Origin: an uncultured Muribaculaceae bacterium
GTDB taxonomy: Bacteria; Bacteroidota; Bacteroidia; Bacteroidales; Muribaculaceae
DNA: 64,000 nucleotides
Direction of reading: 5' to 3'
Assembly (NCBI GenBank): GCA_910587425.1
Contig: CAJUKU010000003.1
Location: forward strand, 1 to 64,000
This document shows positions 17,472 through 27,000 of this stretch, piece after piece (the first letter of the stretch is position 1; each line of letters starts with the position of its first letter). The position numbers and the translations under genes were made by a program. The notes under the pieces were generated by a model, which did no database searches, was not told the DNA's origin, and saw only the letters and a list, made by a program, of their open reading frames with translations.

Positions 17472-19502
17472 ATGAAAAATACTATCAGCATACGTCGGTC
17501 GCTCGCCATTGCAGCTGCACTTCCGCTCCTGCTCACCGCCTGCGACGACAACTACTGGAACGAACATGAGCTTGACGGATTTGAGGAGCCCGTCATCACC
17601 GACCAGCAGTCAATACAGTACACCCTCACCGATGTCGACTACAAGACACTTGCCGACAACTCCACCAACAAGACTCTCGCCGGCAGCGAGCTTGCATCGG
17701 CACTCAAGGCTGTAGGAACGCAGTTCTACTTCACTCCTGAGATTAGCGCCCGCGAGTATGTTCCCGCGCTGCTCTCAGACCCGAAGTTCCCCTACTTCGC
17801 TCTTTCCGACGGCTCGTCGATACTCCTCACATACCGCACCGCACAGGAGATTCCCGCTCAGGTAGCCGCCGCAACCGATGCCAAGCGCTACACCGTGACC
17901 GATGCCGATTATCAGAGCGTATGGGGCAGCGACAATGACTACACTCCGTCGTTCGCTCCCTCGCACACCGCTGCCGCTTCACTGCCCTCGATCCTCAAGG
18001 CTAATTTCCCTGATGCCGAGGAGGGTGACTATGTGATCGTGAACTATCAGACTTCGCAGACCGATCCGGTGTTCACCGCAGCTCCTGATCCCGATGATTC
18101 AGAGTTCACACTCTCGTCGACAATCGGCACTGCAACCCTCGATGAGGATATAACAGTCGACGGTTATGTGTCGGCGATCTGCTCTATGGGTTACATCGTG
18201 ACTGATGAATCGGGCTCGATCTTCGTATACCGCAGGAGTGACTTCGGCACTTTCGACGGACTCTCGGTCGGCAGCCGTGTGGTGATCAACACCACCGTAA
18301 GCGCCTACAACAAGGGCTTCCAGCTTGCTCTCACTGAGGCAGCGCAGACTGCTCCGGGCACTCAGACGTTCACTTACCCTGCGCCTGTTGAATTTACAGG
18401 TGCGAAGCTCGACGAGATTCTCGGACGCACAGACAATGAGCTTGCTATCTACGGCACAATGAAAGGTACTGTGGCTATCAGCGGCAACTATATAAACATC
18501 AATGTTGCCGGTGCGACAAAAGCCAACGGCAGCGTTTACGGTGCCACAGCAGAGCAGAAAGCACAGCTTACCGACGGTATGGAGGTCACACTCGAGGGTT
18601 ATCTCATAGCCATCGCAGGTAAGGTGAACTGCAACTTTGTTATCTCCAAGATTATTCCTGGCGGCACTGAGGCTTCGACAGCAGCTGCAAGTCGTGCGGT
18701 GACAGTGGCGTCGGATAATGAGAATGCGATCTATACATTCAATGGCACCCGCTGGGCTCCTGCCGCTGATTTCGCAGTTCTCTCACACGCCGATTACCAG
18801 GCGATGGGTCAGACATACGACAACCTCACGAATGAGGATCCTGCCGCACTCCTGCCCATTTACCTCAAGCAGAAGTTCCCGTATGCTCAGGCTGAGGAAT
18901 CGAAGTTCGTGGTTTACTACTACTATGCGTCATCGGCTACTGTGGTACGCTGCGATCAGTACACTTTCGACGGCACTGCATGGATGCTCAACAACGGCGT
19001 TACCACCGAGTCCGCTCAGTTTGTACGCACCGGTGGCAAGTGGATATATGATCCAAACGTCACCATCACTCTCCCCGGAGGAAAGGGTCAGGAACTGTCC
19101 ACTCTCTACTTCCAGACATGTGTTGACTGGGTGCTCAACAATATCGACAAACCCACGGGGGCTACCTATGTGACATCATACGGTAACAATGAGTATTACT
19201 CAGGCACATCGGCATATCAGGGTAACGTGGATCTCCGTCCCTCGGCTGCACGCACACAGTATGCCGCCGGTTACGAGGGTATGACCGATGAAGAGATCGT
19301 AGAGGCTGAGAAGCGCCGTTTCGAGACAGAAGTAATGCCCGGGGCGCTCTCCATTCTTCATCCGGATGCTGACCTTGTAGATGGGGTTGATGTTTACTAT
19401 ACGATCAACTTCGTAGCCTACACGGGCATTTCTACCGATCATACCATACGTTACAAGGTGACAGGTCGGGGTCAGTTCGAATTCGTGGAATGCGACTGGT
19501 AA
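17472..19502 (+). CDS. Surface lipoprotein with three DY-type repeats and an OB-like domain
   Basis: A 676-residue lipoprotein; the signal peptide ends in LLLTAC, with the lipidated Cys at residue 24. I chose the ATG at 17472 over a GTG six bases earlier. Three copies of a module of about 70 residues are visible: YTLTDVDYKTLADN, YTVTDADYQSVWG and FAVLSHADYQAMG. Each is followed by a segment of the type lP..Lk..FP ending in a tyrosine-rich strand. Between copies 2 and 3 is an OB-fold-like stretch (VDGYVSAICSMGYIVTDESG, then GSRVVINTTVSAYNKG). It most likely sits on the cell surface and works with the adjacent TonB receptor. It is not a SusD protein, and its ligand is unknown. Confidence 0.75.
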   Translation: MKNTISIRRSLAIAAALPLLLTACDDNYWNEHELDGFEEPVITDQQSIQYTLTDVDYKTLADNSTNKTLAGSELASALKAVGTQFYFTPEISAREYVPALLSDPKFPYFALSDGSSILLTYRTAQEIPAQVAAATDAKRYTVTDADYQSVWGSDNDYTPSFAPSHTAAASLPSILKANFPDAEEGDYVIVNYQTSQTDPVFTAAPDPDDSEFTLSSTIGTATLDEDITVDGYVSAICSMGYIVTDESGSIFVYRRSDFGTFDGLSVGSRVVINTTVSAYNKGFQLALTEAAQTAPGTQTFTYPAPVEFTGAKLDEILGRTDNELAIYGTMKGTVAISGNYININVAGATKANGSVYGATAEQKAQLTDGMEVTLEGYLIAIAGKVNCNFVISKIIPGGTEASTAAASRAVTVASDNENAIYTFNGTRWAPAADFAVLSHADYQAMGQTYDNLTNEDPAALLPIYLKQKFPYAQAEESKFVVYYYYASSATVVRCDQYTFDGTAWMLNNGVTTESAQFVRTGGKWIYDPNVTITLPGGKGQELSTLYFQTCVDWVLNNIDKPTGATYVTSYGNNEYYSGTSAYQGNVDLRPSAARTQYAAGYEGMTDEEIVEAEKRRFETEVMPGALSILHPDADLVDGVDVYYTINFVAYTGISTDHTIRYKVTGRGQFEFVECDW

Positions 19503-19525
19503 TCCACGCATAACACCGATATACG

Positions 19526-19564
19526 AAATCCCCCGGTTGCCGATGTGCGACCGGGGGATTTTTT
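19526..19564 (+). terminator. Terminator of the receptor/lipoprotein operon (hairpin copy A)
   Basis: The stem AATCCCCCGGT (19527-19537) pairs with ACCGGGGGATT (19550-19560) before a T run. It is nearly identical over 41 bases to the hairpin at 20442-20480; the two flank the Abi-like gene. Confidence 0.9.
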
Positions 19565-19635
19565 ATTGTTTGATAATACAAGGTTTAAACGCTGAGTGTA
19601 TGTAAAGTGATTACGTACTTGATACGCTTATTAAA

Positions 19636-20304
19636 TTATAAACTTGTGATCTTATTAATCATTGTATATGGTTTAATGCCTGTTCCCCAAAATAACTGTA
19701 CTGGGTCGTAGTCAAGAAAGTATACATATTTCTTGATTAATTCTAGATTGGTCTGACAGTAGCTTAAATCAATATTACCGTCAGTATTGAAACATATAGC
19801 TTCATGATGGGCGATTCTGTTTCTGAATGATTTTATCTGTTGCAGTTCATTGAAAATAGGGCGTTGAGCAAGCCCGGAAGTACGGTTCGGGAAAATCTGT
19901 AACAATGTGTTTCCTCCACCACGATACGGCAATTTGTTGAATAGATAAGTCCAAAATCCAAACGTTACTGAGGACACAAGGCGGTCATTGGAATATCTGT
20001 TAGTTCGGTTAAGTTCGTAATATGTTCGCAGCACGTCGTTCTTTTGTGGAGCTGTCGAGAGCATGCATCCATCGGCACACTGGTTTAATATCCAGTCATT
20101 ATCACCGAAATATGTTTTATAATGACTATCTATGGCATTACGAAAAACTACCTCAAAGATATTAAGGATACCGTAAAACTTTTGGCAAAGCTTTAAATTC
20201 TGTCTATACAAGGTCAGGGCTTTGACTTTACTGCCACCGCATGCCGCAAGATAACGGTTAAGTCTTGGTGGTGAAAAAGCTTTCTCGTAATCTTCGTAAT
20301 TCAT
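19636..20304 (-). CDS. Abi/AbiF-like HEPN protein
   Basis: A 222-residue, all-helical-looking protein of the Abi_2/AbiF-type abortive infection family. The C-terminal HEPN signature is clear: R161-x4-H166 in FRNRIAHHEAI. A second Arg-His pair, R55-x5-H61 in VFRNAIDSHY, follows the conserved LNIFEVVFRNAID helix. HEPN proteins of this type are RNases or RNA-binding toxins. AbiF relatives have been described as toxins with an RNA antitoxin and as relatives of Cas13; that is recalled knowledge. The gene is strikingly AT rich (two hand-counted 60-base rows gave 30 and 33 percent GC, against 62 percent in a row of the neighbouring receptor), which implies recent acquisition. It stands alone, with a divergent short RNA upstream and near-identical hairpins on both sides. 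There is no signal peptide. Confidence 0.85.
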   Translation of the reverse strand: MNYEDYEKAFSPPRLNRYLAACGGSKVKALTLYRQNLKLCQKFYGILNIFEVVFRNAIDSHYKTYFGDNDWILNQCADGCMLSTAPQKNDVLRTYYELNRTNRYSNDRLVSSVTFGFWTYLFNKLPYRGGGNTLLQIFPNRTSGLAQRPIFNELQQIKSFRNRIAHHEAICFNTDGNIDLSYCQTNLELIKKYVYFLDYDPVQLFWGTGIKPYTMINKITSL

Positions 20305-20327
20305 TTATGAAATTTAACTTGGTTGAA

Positions 20328-20362
20328 TTTGCGAATTTATAAAATATCTGTTACTTTTGCAA
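20328..20362. promoter_or_regulatory. Overlapping divergent promoters between the Abi-like gene and a short RNA
   Basis: Plus strand: TTTG at 20328-20331, a 20-base spacer, and TACTTTTG at 20352-20359. Minus strand: TTG at 20360-20362, a 20-base spacer, and TAAATTCG (one mismatch) at 20332-20339, which serves the Abi-like gene. The two promoters overlap almost completely, so firing of one should interfere with the other. Confidence 0.6.
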
Positions 20363-20365
20363 TGG

Positions 20366-20415
20366 AATCCCCCGAGTGTCCCTGTTGAAAGACAAACCTC
20401 GGGGTTTAGTTTTTT
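20366..20415 (+). ncRNA. Putative short hairpin RNA divergent from the Abi-like gene
   Basis: A consensus plus-strand promoter ends at 20359. About 50 bases later there is a T run (20410-20415), with no ORF between. The RNA would fold as CCCCGAG (20370-20376) with CTCGGGG (20398-20404). Inside this lies a second helix, TGTC (20377-20380) with GACA (20391-20394), with a 10-nt loop and a 3-nt bulge. A promoter placed so close to a terminator makes sense only if the short RNA itself is the product. By analogy to AbiF systems it could be the RNA antitoxin. It could instead be just a terminator of unknown purpose. Confidence 0.5.
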
Positions 20416-20441
20416 GACACAAATCATTGATCTATGAGATG

Positions 20442-20480
20442 AAATCCCCCGGTTGCTGATGGGCAGCCGGGGGATTTTTT
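20442..20480 (+). terminator. Hairpin copy B flanking the Abi-like islet
   Basis: The stem AAATCCCCCGG pairs with CCGGGGGATTT, and six T follow on the plus strand. Only four of 41 bases differ from copy A at 19526. It lies between the short RNA and the convergent ABC permease gene, for which it could also act weakly on the minus strand. Confidence 0.75.
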
Positions 20481-20521
20481 ATGTGGGGTATGGGGAGAGT
20501 TGGCAGGGGATTGCCGGGGAA

Positions 20522-21835
20522 TTATTTGTAGCGGGTCCAGCGGATGAGGTCGCGGAACGTGGGCTTCTTTCCGTACATGAATATGCCGACACGGTAGATC
20601 TTTGCCGCTACGTAAACGCAGGCGAAGAATGTAGCGAAGAGCAGCACGAGCGACACGACTATCTCCCATGCCGGAATGCCGGAGGGTATGCGTGCCATCA
20701 TTACCATCGGTGATGTGAACGGTATCATGGAGCACCAGAAAGATACGGATGATGTAGGATCGGACGCCGCCGTCATTCCGAACACTATACCTATTATAAT
20801 AGGGAAGATGACGAACGATTGCAGCTGTCCGGCATCCTGGATGTTGTCGACAGCCGATCCGATAGCGGCGTAAATAGCCGAGTATAGCAAAAATCCGCCG
20901 ACGAGGAAGAGGATCAGGAGTCCGAAGAGTCCGAGGATGTAGCTCACGTTGCCCATCATGGATATAGCCTGGAGCATGTCGGTGTCGACTCCTGCAGCCG
21001 AGGCGTCGAGTGTTCCGGCATTGAGCGCTCCGACCTGTGTAGCCATATCTGCGGGGAGTAGTGCGGGCAGCAGGAATGCCGACATAAGCCCTATCAGCAC
21101 ACCCCATATCACGATCTGAGTGACCGCCACGAGTCCTATGCCGCAGATCTTGCCGAGCATGAGCTGTGTGGGCTTTACGGATGAGACCACGATCTCAAGC
21201 ACGCGGTTGTTCTTCTCCTCGATGATGCTTGTCATGACCATCTGTCCGTAAAGAAGCAGACACATGTAGAGGAGGAACGTGAGTACGATTCCGAGTACGT
21301 AGCTCAGTGTGGTCGACGACTGGTTGTCGCCCTCCTCGCGGTCGTTTCGGATGCTCTGTAGCTTGACATCGGAGTGTACCTTATCCATGATGGATGAGAG
21401 ATTCTCGATATTGTAGCTGCGGAGACGCTGATCCTCGATGATAGAGTTTACCTGCGATGTGATGTTGCTTTCGAGCGACATTGATGAGGCCCCGTTGGTG
21501 AAGAGTTTCACACCGATATTGTTCTCCTCGGCACCAGCCGGAATGTAGAGCACGGCGCTGAGAGTGTCGCATGCGAGTGCTTCGTCGAGTGTGGTGCCGG
21601 TAAGCGGCAGAAATGTGGTCTCGCTGTCGCTGTTGAGGTTCTGTGCCACGAAGCCGCTTTCGTCGATGACGCCCACTGTGCGCTCGTCGCCTCCGGCAAA
21701 CATCATTATCAGTGCCGGAGCCACCATGAGCGCGAGCATGAACAGCGGCATCAGCAGGGTGGTGATGATGAATGATTTTTTGCGGACGCGCTCTGAAAAT
21801 TCACGCCCTATTATGATTCCTATTTTCGATTTCAT
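20522..21835 (-). CDS. ABC-2 type exporter permease
   Basis: A 437-residue inner membrane permease of the ABC-2/NatB type. It has one N-terminal membrane segment (about 22-45), a large extracytoplasmic domain (about 50-170), and five or six C-terminal segments (about 180-420). The EEKNNRVLEIVVSSVKPTQLMLGKI motif, typical of this family, lies between the first segments of the C-terminal bundle. It starts 2 bases after the ATPase gene, so the two form one transporter. The substrate is unknown; NatAB relatives export sodium or drugs. Confidence 0.92.
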   Translation of the reverse strand: MKSKIGIIIGREFSERVRKKSFIITTLLMPLFMLALMVAPALIMMFAGGDERTVGVIDESGFVAQNLNSDSETTFLPLTGTTLDEALACDTLSAVLYIPAGAEENNIGVKLFTNGASSMSLESNITSQVNSIIEDQRLRSYNIENLSSIMDKVHSDVKLQSIRNDREEGDNQSSTTLSYVLGIVLTFLLYMCLLLYGQMVMTSIIEEKNNRVLEIVVSSVKPTQLMLGKICGIGLVAVTQIVIWGVLIGLMSAFLLPALLPADMATQVGALNAGTLDASAAGVDTDMLQAISMMGNVSYILGLFGLLILFLVGGFLLYSAIYAAIGSAVDNIQDAGQLQSFVIFPIIIGIVFGMTAASDPTSSVSFWCSMIPFTSPMVMMARIPSGIPAWEIVVSLVLLFATFFACVYVAAKIYRVGIFMYGKKPTFRDLIRWTRYK

Positions 21836-21837
21836 GA

Positions 21838-22773
21838 TTATAATGTGGGGTTCTGTGCAGCGCTGACGGTGCGGATGAAAATATCGTTCATTGACGCCAT
21901 GACCTCGTTGAAACCTACCAGTTCAACAGCGGCGTTGGCGCGCTCAATAAGCTGGCGCAGCGTGGCGTCAGGTTTCATGAGCAGCTCCAGAGTGTGGCGT
22001 CCCTTGGAGCCCTCGCCGGGATAGAATTGTCCGGCAAGCGGTTCAAGCTGCTGCATAAGGGTTGTGGGATCGCCGGAATAGGTTAGCAGGTATCTGCCGT
22101 CGGAGAAGCGGCGGCGTATGTCGTCGACGTCACCGGTGAGGATGTTGTGTCCCTGGTTTATCAGCGTTATGTTTGAGCATATCTCCTCGACCGAAGCCAT
22201 GTTGTGGGTCGAGAAAATCACCGTCGAACCTTCATCGCGGAGTTTCAGGATCTCATCGCGGAGCAGGTTGGCGTTGATGGGGTCGAACCCTGAGAACGGC
22301 TCGTCGAAAATGAGCAGCTTCGGGCGGTGAAGAACCGTCACGATAAACTGCACTTTCTGCGCCATGCCTTTGGATAGTTCCTCAACCTTGCGGTTCCACC
22401 AGGAGCCGATCTCGAAGCGGTCGAACCATTCCTTGAGCGCGCGCGTAGCCTCGCTGTGCGACAGCCCCTTGAGCCGGGCGAAGAACACAGCCTGCTCGCC
22501 GACCTTCATTTTCTTGTAAAGTCCGCGTTCCTCAGGTAGATATCCGATATGGGCAACGTCGGCTTCCGACAGCTGATGTCCGTCGAATATCACGCGTCCG
22601 GAATCGGGAGCGGTTATGTGGTTTATTATGCGTATGAGCGTGGTTTTTCCCGCTCCGTTTGGTCCGAGCAAGCCGTAGATTGTGCCGCGTGGCACGCTGA
22701 GGCTCACATCGTCGAGCGCCACGTGACCGGTGTATGCTTTGGTCACGTTCTCGACTTCCAGTATGTTATCCAT
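21838..22773 (-). CDS. ABC transporter ATP-binding protein
   Basis: A 311-residue ATPase that powers the ABC-2 permease encoded next. Walker A (GPNGAGKTT), the Q-loop region, a signature variant (LSKGMAQKVQ), Walker B (LLIFDEPFSGFDP) and the switch histidine (STHNM) are present. The C-terminal 80 residues are the DUF4162-like extension common to NatA/CcmA-like exporters. It is cytoplasmic and membrane associated. Confidence 0.95.
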   Translation of the reverse strand: MDNILEVENVTKAYTGHVALDDVSLSVPRGTIYGLLGPNGAGKTTLIRIINHITAPDSGRVIFDGHQLSEADVAHIGYLPEERGLYKKMKVGEQAVFFARLKGLSHSEATRALKEWFDRFEIGSWWNRKVEELSKGMAQKVQFIVTVLHRPKLLIFDEPFSGFDPINANLLRDEILKLRDEGSTVIFSTHNMASVEEICSNITLINQGHNILTGDVDDIRRRFSDGRYLLTYSGDPTTLMQQLEPLAGQFYPGEGSKGRHTLELLMKPDATLRQLIERANAAVELVGFNEVMASMNDIFIRTVSAAQNPTL

Positions 22774-22831
22774 CGCGTTGTGTGAATTGTTACTATGCTT
22801 TTGTTATGTTAATGGAGAAATGTAACCGGGG

Positions 22832-24049
22832 TTACTTTCTATCTGACGCATCATTGCCGGCAAGAATTGCAGCGTCGGCTGATTTTTCCCCTTTTTTGCC
22901 GAAAAAACGGTCGATGATAGCAGCGAGCGCACCGTCGCCGGTGACATTGCATGCTGTTCCGAAGCTATCCATCGATATATAGAGCGCTATCATCAGCGCA
23001 TTCTGTGCCTCACTGAATCCGAGCACTGATGTCAGCAGTCCGAGTGAAGCCATGATCGCTCCACCGGGTGTTCCGGGGGCGGCAATTATGGTCACGGCAA
23101 GGAGACAGATGAAGTGGGCGAACATCGGAGTGTCGAACGGCATGCCCTGCATGATCATCAGCGCCAGGGCGCAGGCTACGATCTTGAGCGTGCTGCCCGA
23201 CATGTGGATTGTGGCGCAGAGCGGAATGACGAATCCCGCCACATCCTCGGTCACTCCCATTTTCACTGCCTGACGCAGCGTTACCGGAATCGTGGCTGCC
23301 GACGATTGCGTGCCGAGCGCCGTGAAGTATGCGGGCATCATGGTCCAGAGCATTTTCAGCGGATTCCTGCGTGCGAAAATGGATGCTATGCAGTACTGGA
23401 AGAGCAGCACCGCCACATGCAGTACGAAAATCACGGCTATGATCTTCAGGAAGGCGAGAAGTATGGTGCCAACCTGACCCGTCACGGTCATGCAGAGGAA
23501 TATGCCGAATATGTAGAACGGCAGCAGCGGCACTATAGCCTTGGCTATTGCCAGCGATACTATGGTGCGGAACTCGTCGGCACCACGCCGGAGCACATCA
23601 CCGCCACAGTAAGCTATGCCGAGTCCCATGAGGAACGCGAGCACAAGCGCCGTCATGACGCTCATCACCGGAGGCATGGGCATCTCAAACCACGGCGCCA
23701 CCGACGCACTGTCTTCGACAGCCATAAGCGCCGGGTCGGCACTTATCAGTCCGGGGAATAGCCAGCGTCCGGTGAAGTATGATCCGAATCCGGCAACAAT
23801 CGTAGCCAGATAGGCGAGTGCGGCGGTCGCTACAAGCATCGCTCCCGCCTTACGCCCGATATCCGCTATGGCGGGGGTGACGAAGCCGAGGATTATGAGA
23901 GGGATCAGGAATGAGAGGAATGATCCGAAAATCTCGTTGAAAGTGGCGCATAGGCGTGCGATCCACTCCGGAGCCACCCATCCTATGCCGATTCCGGCTG
24001 CAATGGCTATGATTATGCGGAGGAGCAGGTTGATGCGTATCGGTTTCAT
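22832..24049 (-). CDS. Dicarboxylate/amino acid:cation symporter (DAACS family)
   Basis: A 405-residue inner membrane symporter with eight or more hydrophobic segments and re-entrant serine-rich hairpins (LGTQSSAATIPVTLRQ). The family loops (LCATIHMSGST, APGTPGGAIMASLGLL, DSFGTACNVTGDGALA) are also visible. It imports aspartate/glutamate, C4-dicarboxylates or serine/threonine with Na+ or H+; the substrate cannot be fixed. Spacing to the upstream ABC genes is 58 bases. It may be its own unit or end a run of minus-strand genes. Confidence 0.93.
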   Translation of the reverse strand: MKPIRINLLLRIIIAIAAGIGIGWVAPEWIARLCATFNEIFGSFLSFLIPLIILGFVTPAIADIGRKAGAMLVATAALAYLATIVAGFGSYFTGRWLFPGLISADPALMAVEDSASVAPWFEMPMPPVMSVMTALVLAFLMGLGIAYCGGDVLRRGADEFRTIVSLAIAKAIVPLLPFYIFGIFLCMTVTGQVGTILLAFLKIIAVIFVLHVAVLLFQYCIASIFARRNPLKMLWTMMPAYFTALGTQSSAATIPVTLRQAVKMGVTEDVAGFVIPLCATIHMSGSTLKIVACALALMIMQGMPFDTPMFAHFICLLAVTIIAAPGTPGGAIMASLGLLTSVLGFSEAQNALMIALYISMDSFGTACNVTGDGALAAIIDRFFGKKGEKSADAAILAGNDASDRK

Positions 24050-24074
24050 GGTTATTCGGTATTATCGGTGGTTT

Positions 24075-27000
24075 TTATCGGATGAGTACCTTCTCTGTGC
24101 CTTTGGCGGTGCGCTTGAGGTAAATGCCCGGACGGAGATTTGAGGGATCCACACGCACGCCGCGCAGATCATACCAGATCGCTTCGCCGTCGGCTTCATC
24201 GCGGTCAGTGCCGGGTGAGGTGATACCGGTTGCGTCGGCATCGAAATTACCGGTAAATGTGCCGGTCAGGCTCTTGCCGCTCTCGGGCAGAAGCATGTCG
24301 AGGCTGAGGGTGATGCGGTCGGTGCCCTCGGCTATGCCGTGGATAGTAGCCTCGACCACGAGACGGTCGGTGAGAGTCAGCCCGGAATTGTTGCCATCGT
24401 ATGCCGTCAGCCGGTCAGTGAGCGGGCTGACGCAGACGCTGCTGAATGTCACGGTGCGTCCGATAGCGGCGGCGCGCGATGCGGCGTTGACCTCTATTCC
24501 GTCGATGGTCAGGCTCGCTCTGCCGGGTGCAAGCGGCCGGATGCGCACGGTGACGTCGACGGTCTGCTGCGGTTCGCCCTCACCGCCGATGCTCAGCGTG
24601 CCGGTGTAAGCGGCATGAGTCACTTCGGCAGGGTTGGCGTCGGGACGGTTGGTGAAGCGCACCATAATCGGAACACGGCGTCCGTCGTCGGTGCTCCACA
24701 CTACATCGACATTCACCAGAAGCACGCCGCCGGTGGTCTCGGTGGCTCCGAGTTTAATGTCAGCCATGATCTCTCCACCGGCAAGCGATGTGCCCATGGC
24801 ACTTCCGGTATACACAGTAAGGATGTCGGATTCACGCATCGTTATGCCGCTGACGGTGATGTCGCCGAGACTGGCGGGATCACCTGCGGCATCGAGTGCC
24901 AGGCTGAAATCGGGGAGCATGAAGGTGTATGTGCCGTCCTCCTCCTTGCGTATCTTCAGGTCGGAGTCGAGTCCCCCCTCGGTAATGTCGTAGGCATTCA
25001 GTTCGATGGTGAGACGTCCGGCTACAGTTGTCCAGTCATCATCAGCCGGCGGTACTGGCGTGGGGCGGGAGACAGCCTCGCCGTTGAACTCAACATCGAT
25101 ATTTATGCCGCTCCACACCACGCCGATGGTCATGTGTGCGTTGCCGTCGGCATCTACGGTTCCGGTGAGGTTGACATCGGCGACTATGGCACCGTCGGCA
25201 AGCTCAAGTCCGTTGACTGTGCCGCTGTATGTCGTCACTCCGCCGTTCTCGCTGACAGTCACGTTCTCCACAACTATGTCGCCGAGCGATGCGGGACCGT
25301 CGCCAAGGTCGAGCGAGAAGTCGGGCAGACGGAATGTGCATGTGCCGTCGCCGCCATCCTCGATCTCCACCGTCGCCGCCTGACCGCCTTCCGTCAGATC
25401 CTCACCCATCATCATGATAGTGAGCATACCCTCGTAGACGGTCACGTTGTCGGCGGGTGGCTGCGGGGTCACAGGATCTTTAGCCTCGGCTTCGCCATTG
25501 AACTCCACATCGATGTTTATGCCGCTCCACACTACCCCGATGGTCATGGATGCCTTGCCGTCGGCATCGACCGTTCCGGTGAGGGTCACGTCGGCGATTA
25601 TCGCCCCGTCGGCAAGTTCGAGACCGTTTACGGTGCCGTTGTATGTCGTCACTCCGCCGTTCTCGCTTACCGCCACGTTTTCAACCACAATATCGCCGAG
25701 CGATGCGGGACCGTCGCCGAGGTCGAGCGAGAAGTCAGGCAGACGGAAGGTGCATGTGCCGTCGCCCACGTCATCGATCACTACAGTGGCTTCCTGTCCT
25801 CCTCCTGTAAGATCCTCGCCCATCATCATTATGGTAAGTGTGCCTTTGAAAGTGGTGGTGCCGTCGGTGGGTTGATCGGGCTGCTCAGGCTTGTCGGGAC
25901 CGACAGGCTCGTTGCCGCCGGTCTTGAAGCGGAGGGTATAGGTCGTGGTGGCTTCCGGCAGCCGTGAGCTGACGGTGATGGTTACGGTCGATGTAGCCTC
26001 ATCGCGGCTTACGGTTGCCGTGGCGCGTGCGTCGGTCAGTGTGTATGCGATTTCATCAGCCGCCGGCAGATTGCGGTCGGTGAGGTCGTAGTCGGTTTTC
26101 GCTGCGTCGAATCCGTCGATCTGCGTGCCGCCGATGGTGATGCCGCTCAGTGTGGCGGGGCATGGGAGCTCGAATTGGAGCGTGTATGTTGCGGAGAGAG
26201 AGCCGTTGGTGACCGTTATGGTGGCGCGTGCTGTCGCGGCATCGGTCACGGCGGCACTTACTTCCGGATTGCCGCTGCCGGGCATAGCCGTTGCCGAGAT
26301 GTCGGCTGCGGCGGGAAGAAGTCCGGGCAGGGTGTATTCAAAGACCTCGGGATCGAATCCTCCGATCTCTACGCCACCGACGGTTATGGTGGCGAGGCGT
26401 GCCACCGGAGTGCTGACAAATGTCAGCACATATTTGTGTGAGCGCTGTCCGTCGGTATCAGGCTGTGTGTTAGTCACGGTTATGGTGGCGAGGAGGTTTT
26501 CGGAGTCAAGAACCACATCCCACTCCGGCGTGCCGGATGCTTCCATGAGTGTCACGGCAAGCATGGCGCGGAGAGCGTCGGCATCGGCGGGAACAACCAT
26601 GCCGGTAGCCATCGGCTCGCCGTCGTGGCGCAACGCTATCTCTGTTCCCGCAACGCTCAGCGATGCTATGCGCGAGCGGTAGGGCTGCATGAAGCGGAGG
26701 GTGTAGGTGTGCGTTGACTCGCCGTCGGTGTCGGCTGCGGAGTTGCTGACGGTGACTGTCACGATTGCCGACTCAGGGTCTATGTCGCTCACTGTCACGA
26801 CAGGCTCACCGCTGCCGCCTGAGATTGCCACGGCTTCCACCTTGGTGTCGGGGGTGAGTATCTGCGTCAGGGTGTATTCGTATTTCCCTGAATCGAATCC
26901 ATCTACCCTCACACCGTCGACGCTCAGGGAGCCGAGGCGCGAGAAGTAGGGCATGTCGAACTGCAACAGATATGTGCGGGATGCGATGCCGTCGGTATCC

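Noticed and set aside
24339..25967. A 542-codon plus-strand ORF inside the giant surface protein gene.
   Set aside because: It mirrors the tandem calycin-like modules in another frame and has no signal, domain or start context. It is an antisense by-product of the repeats.
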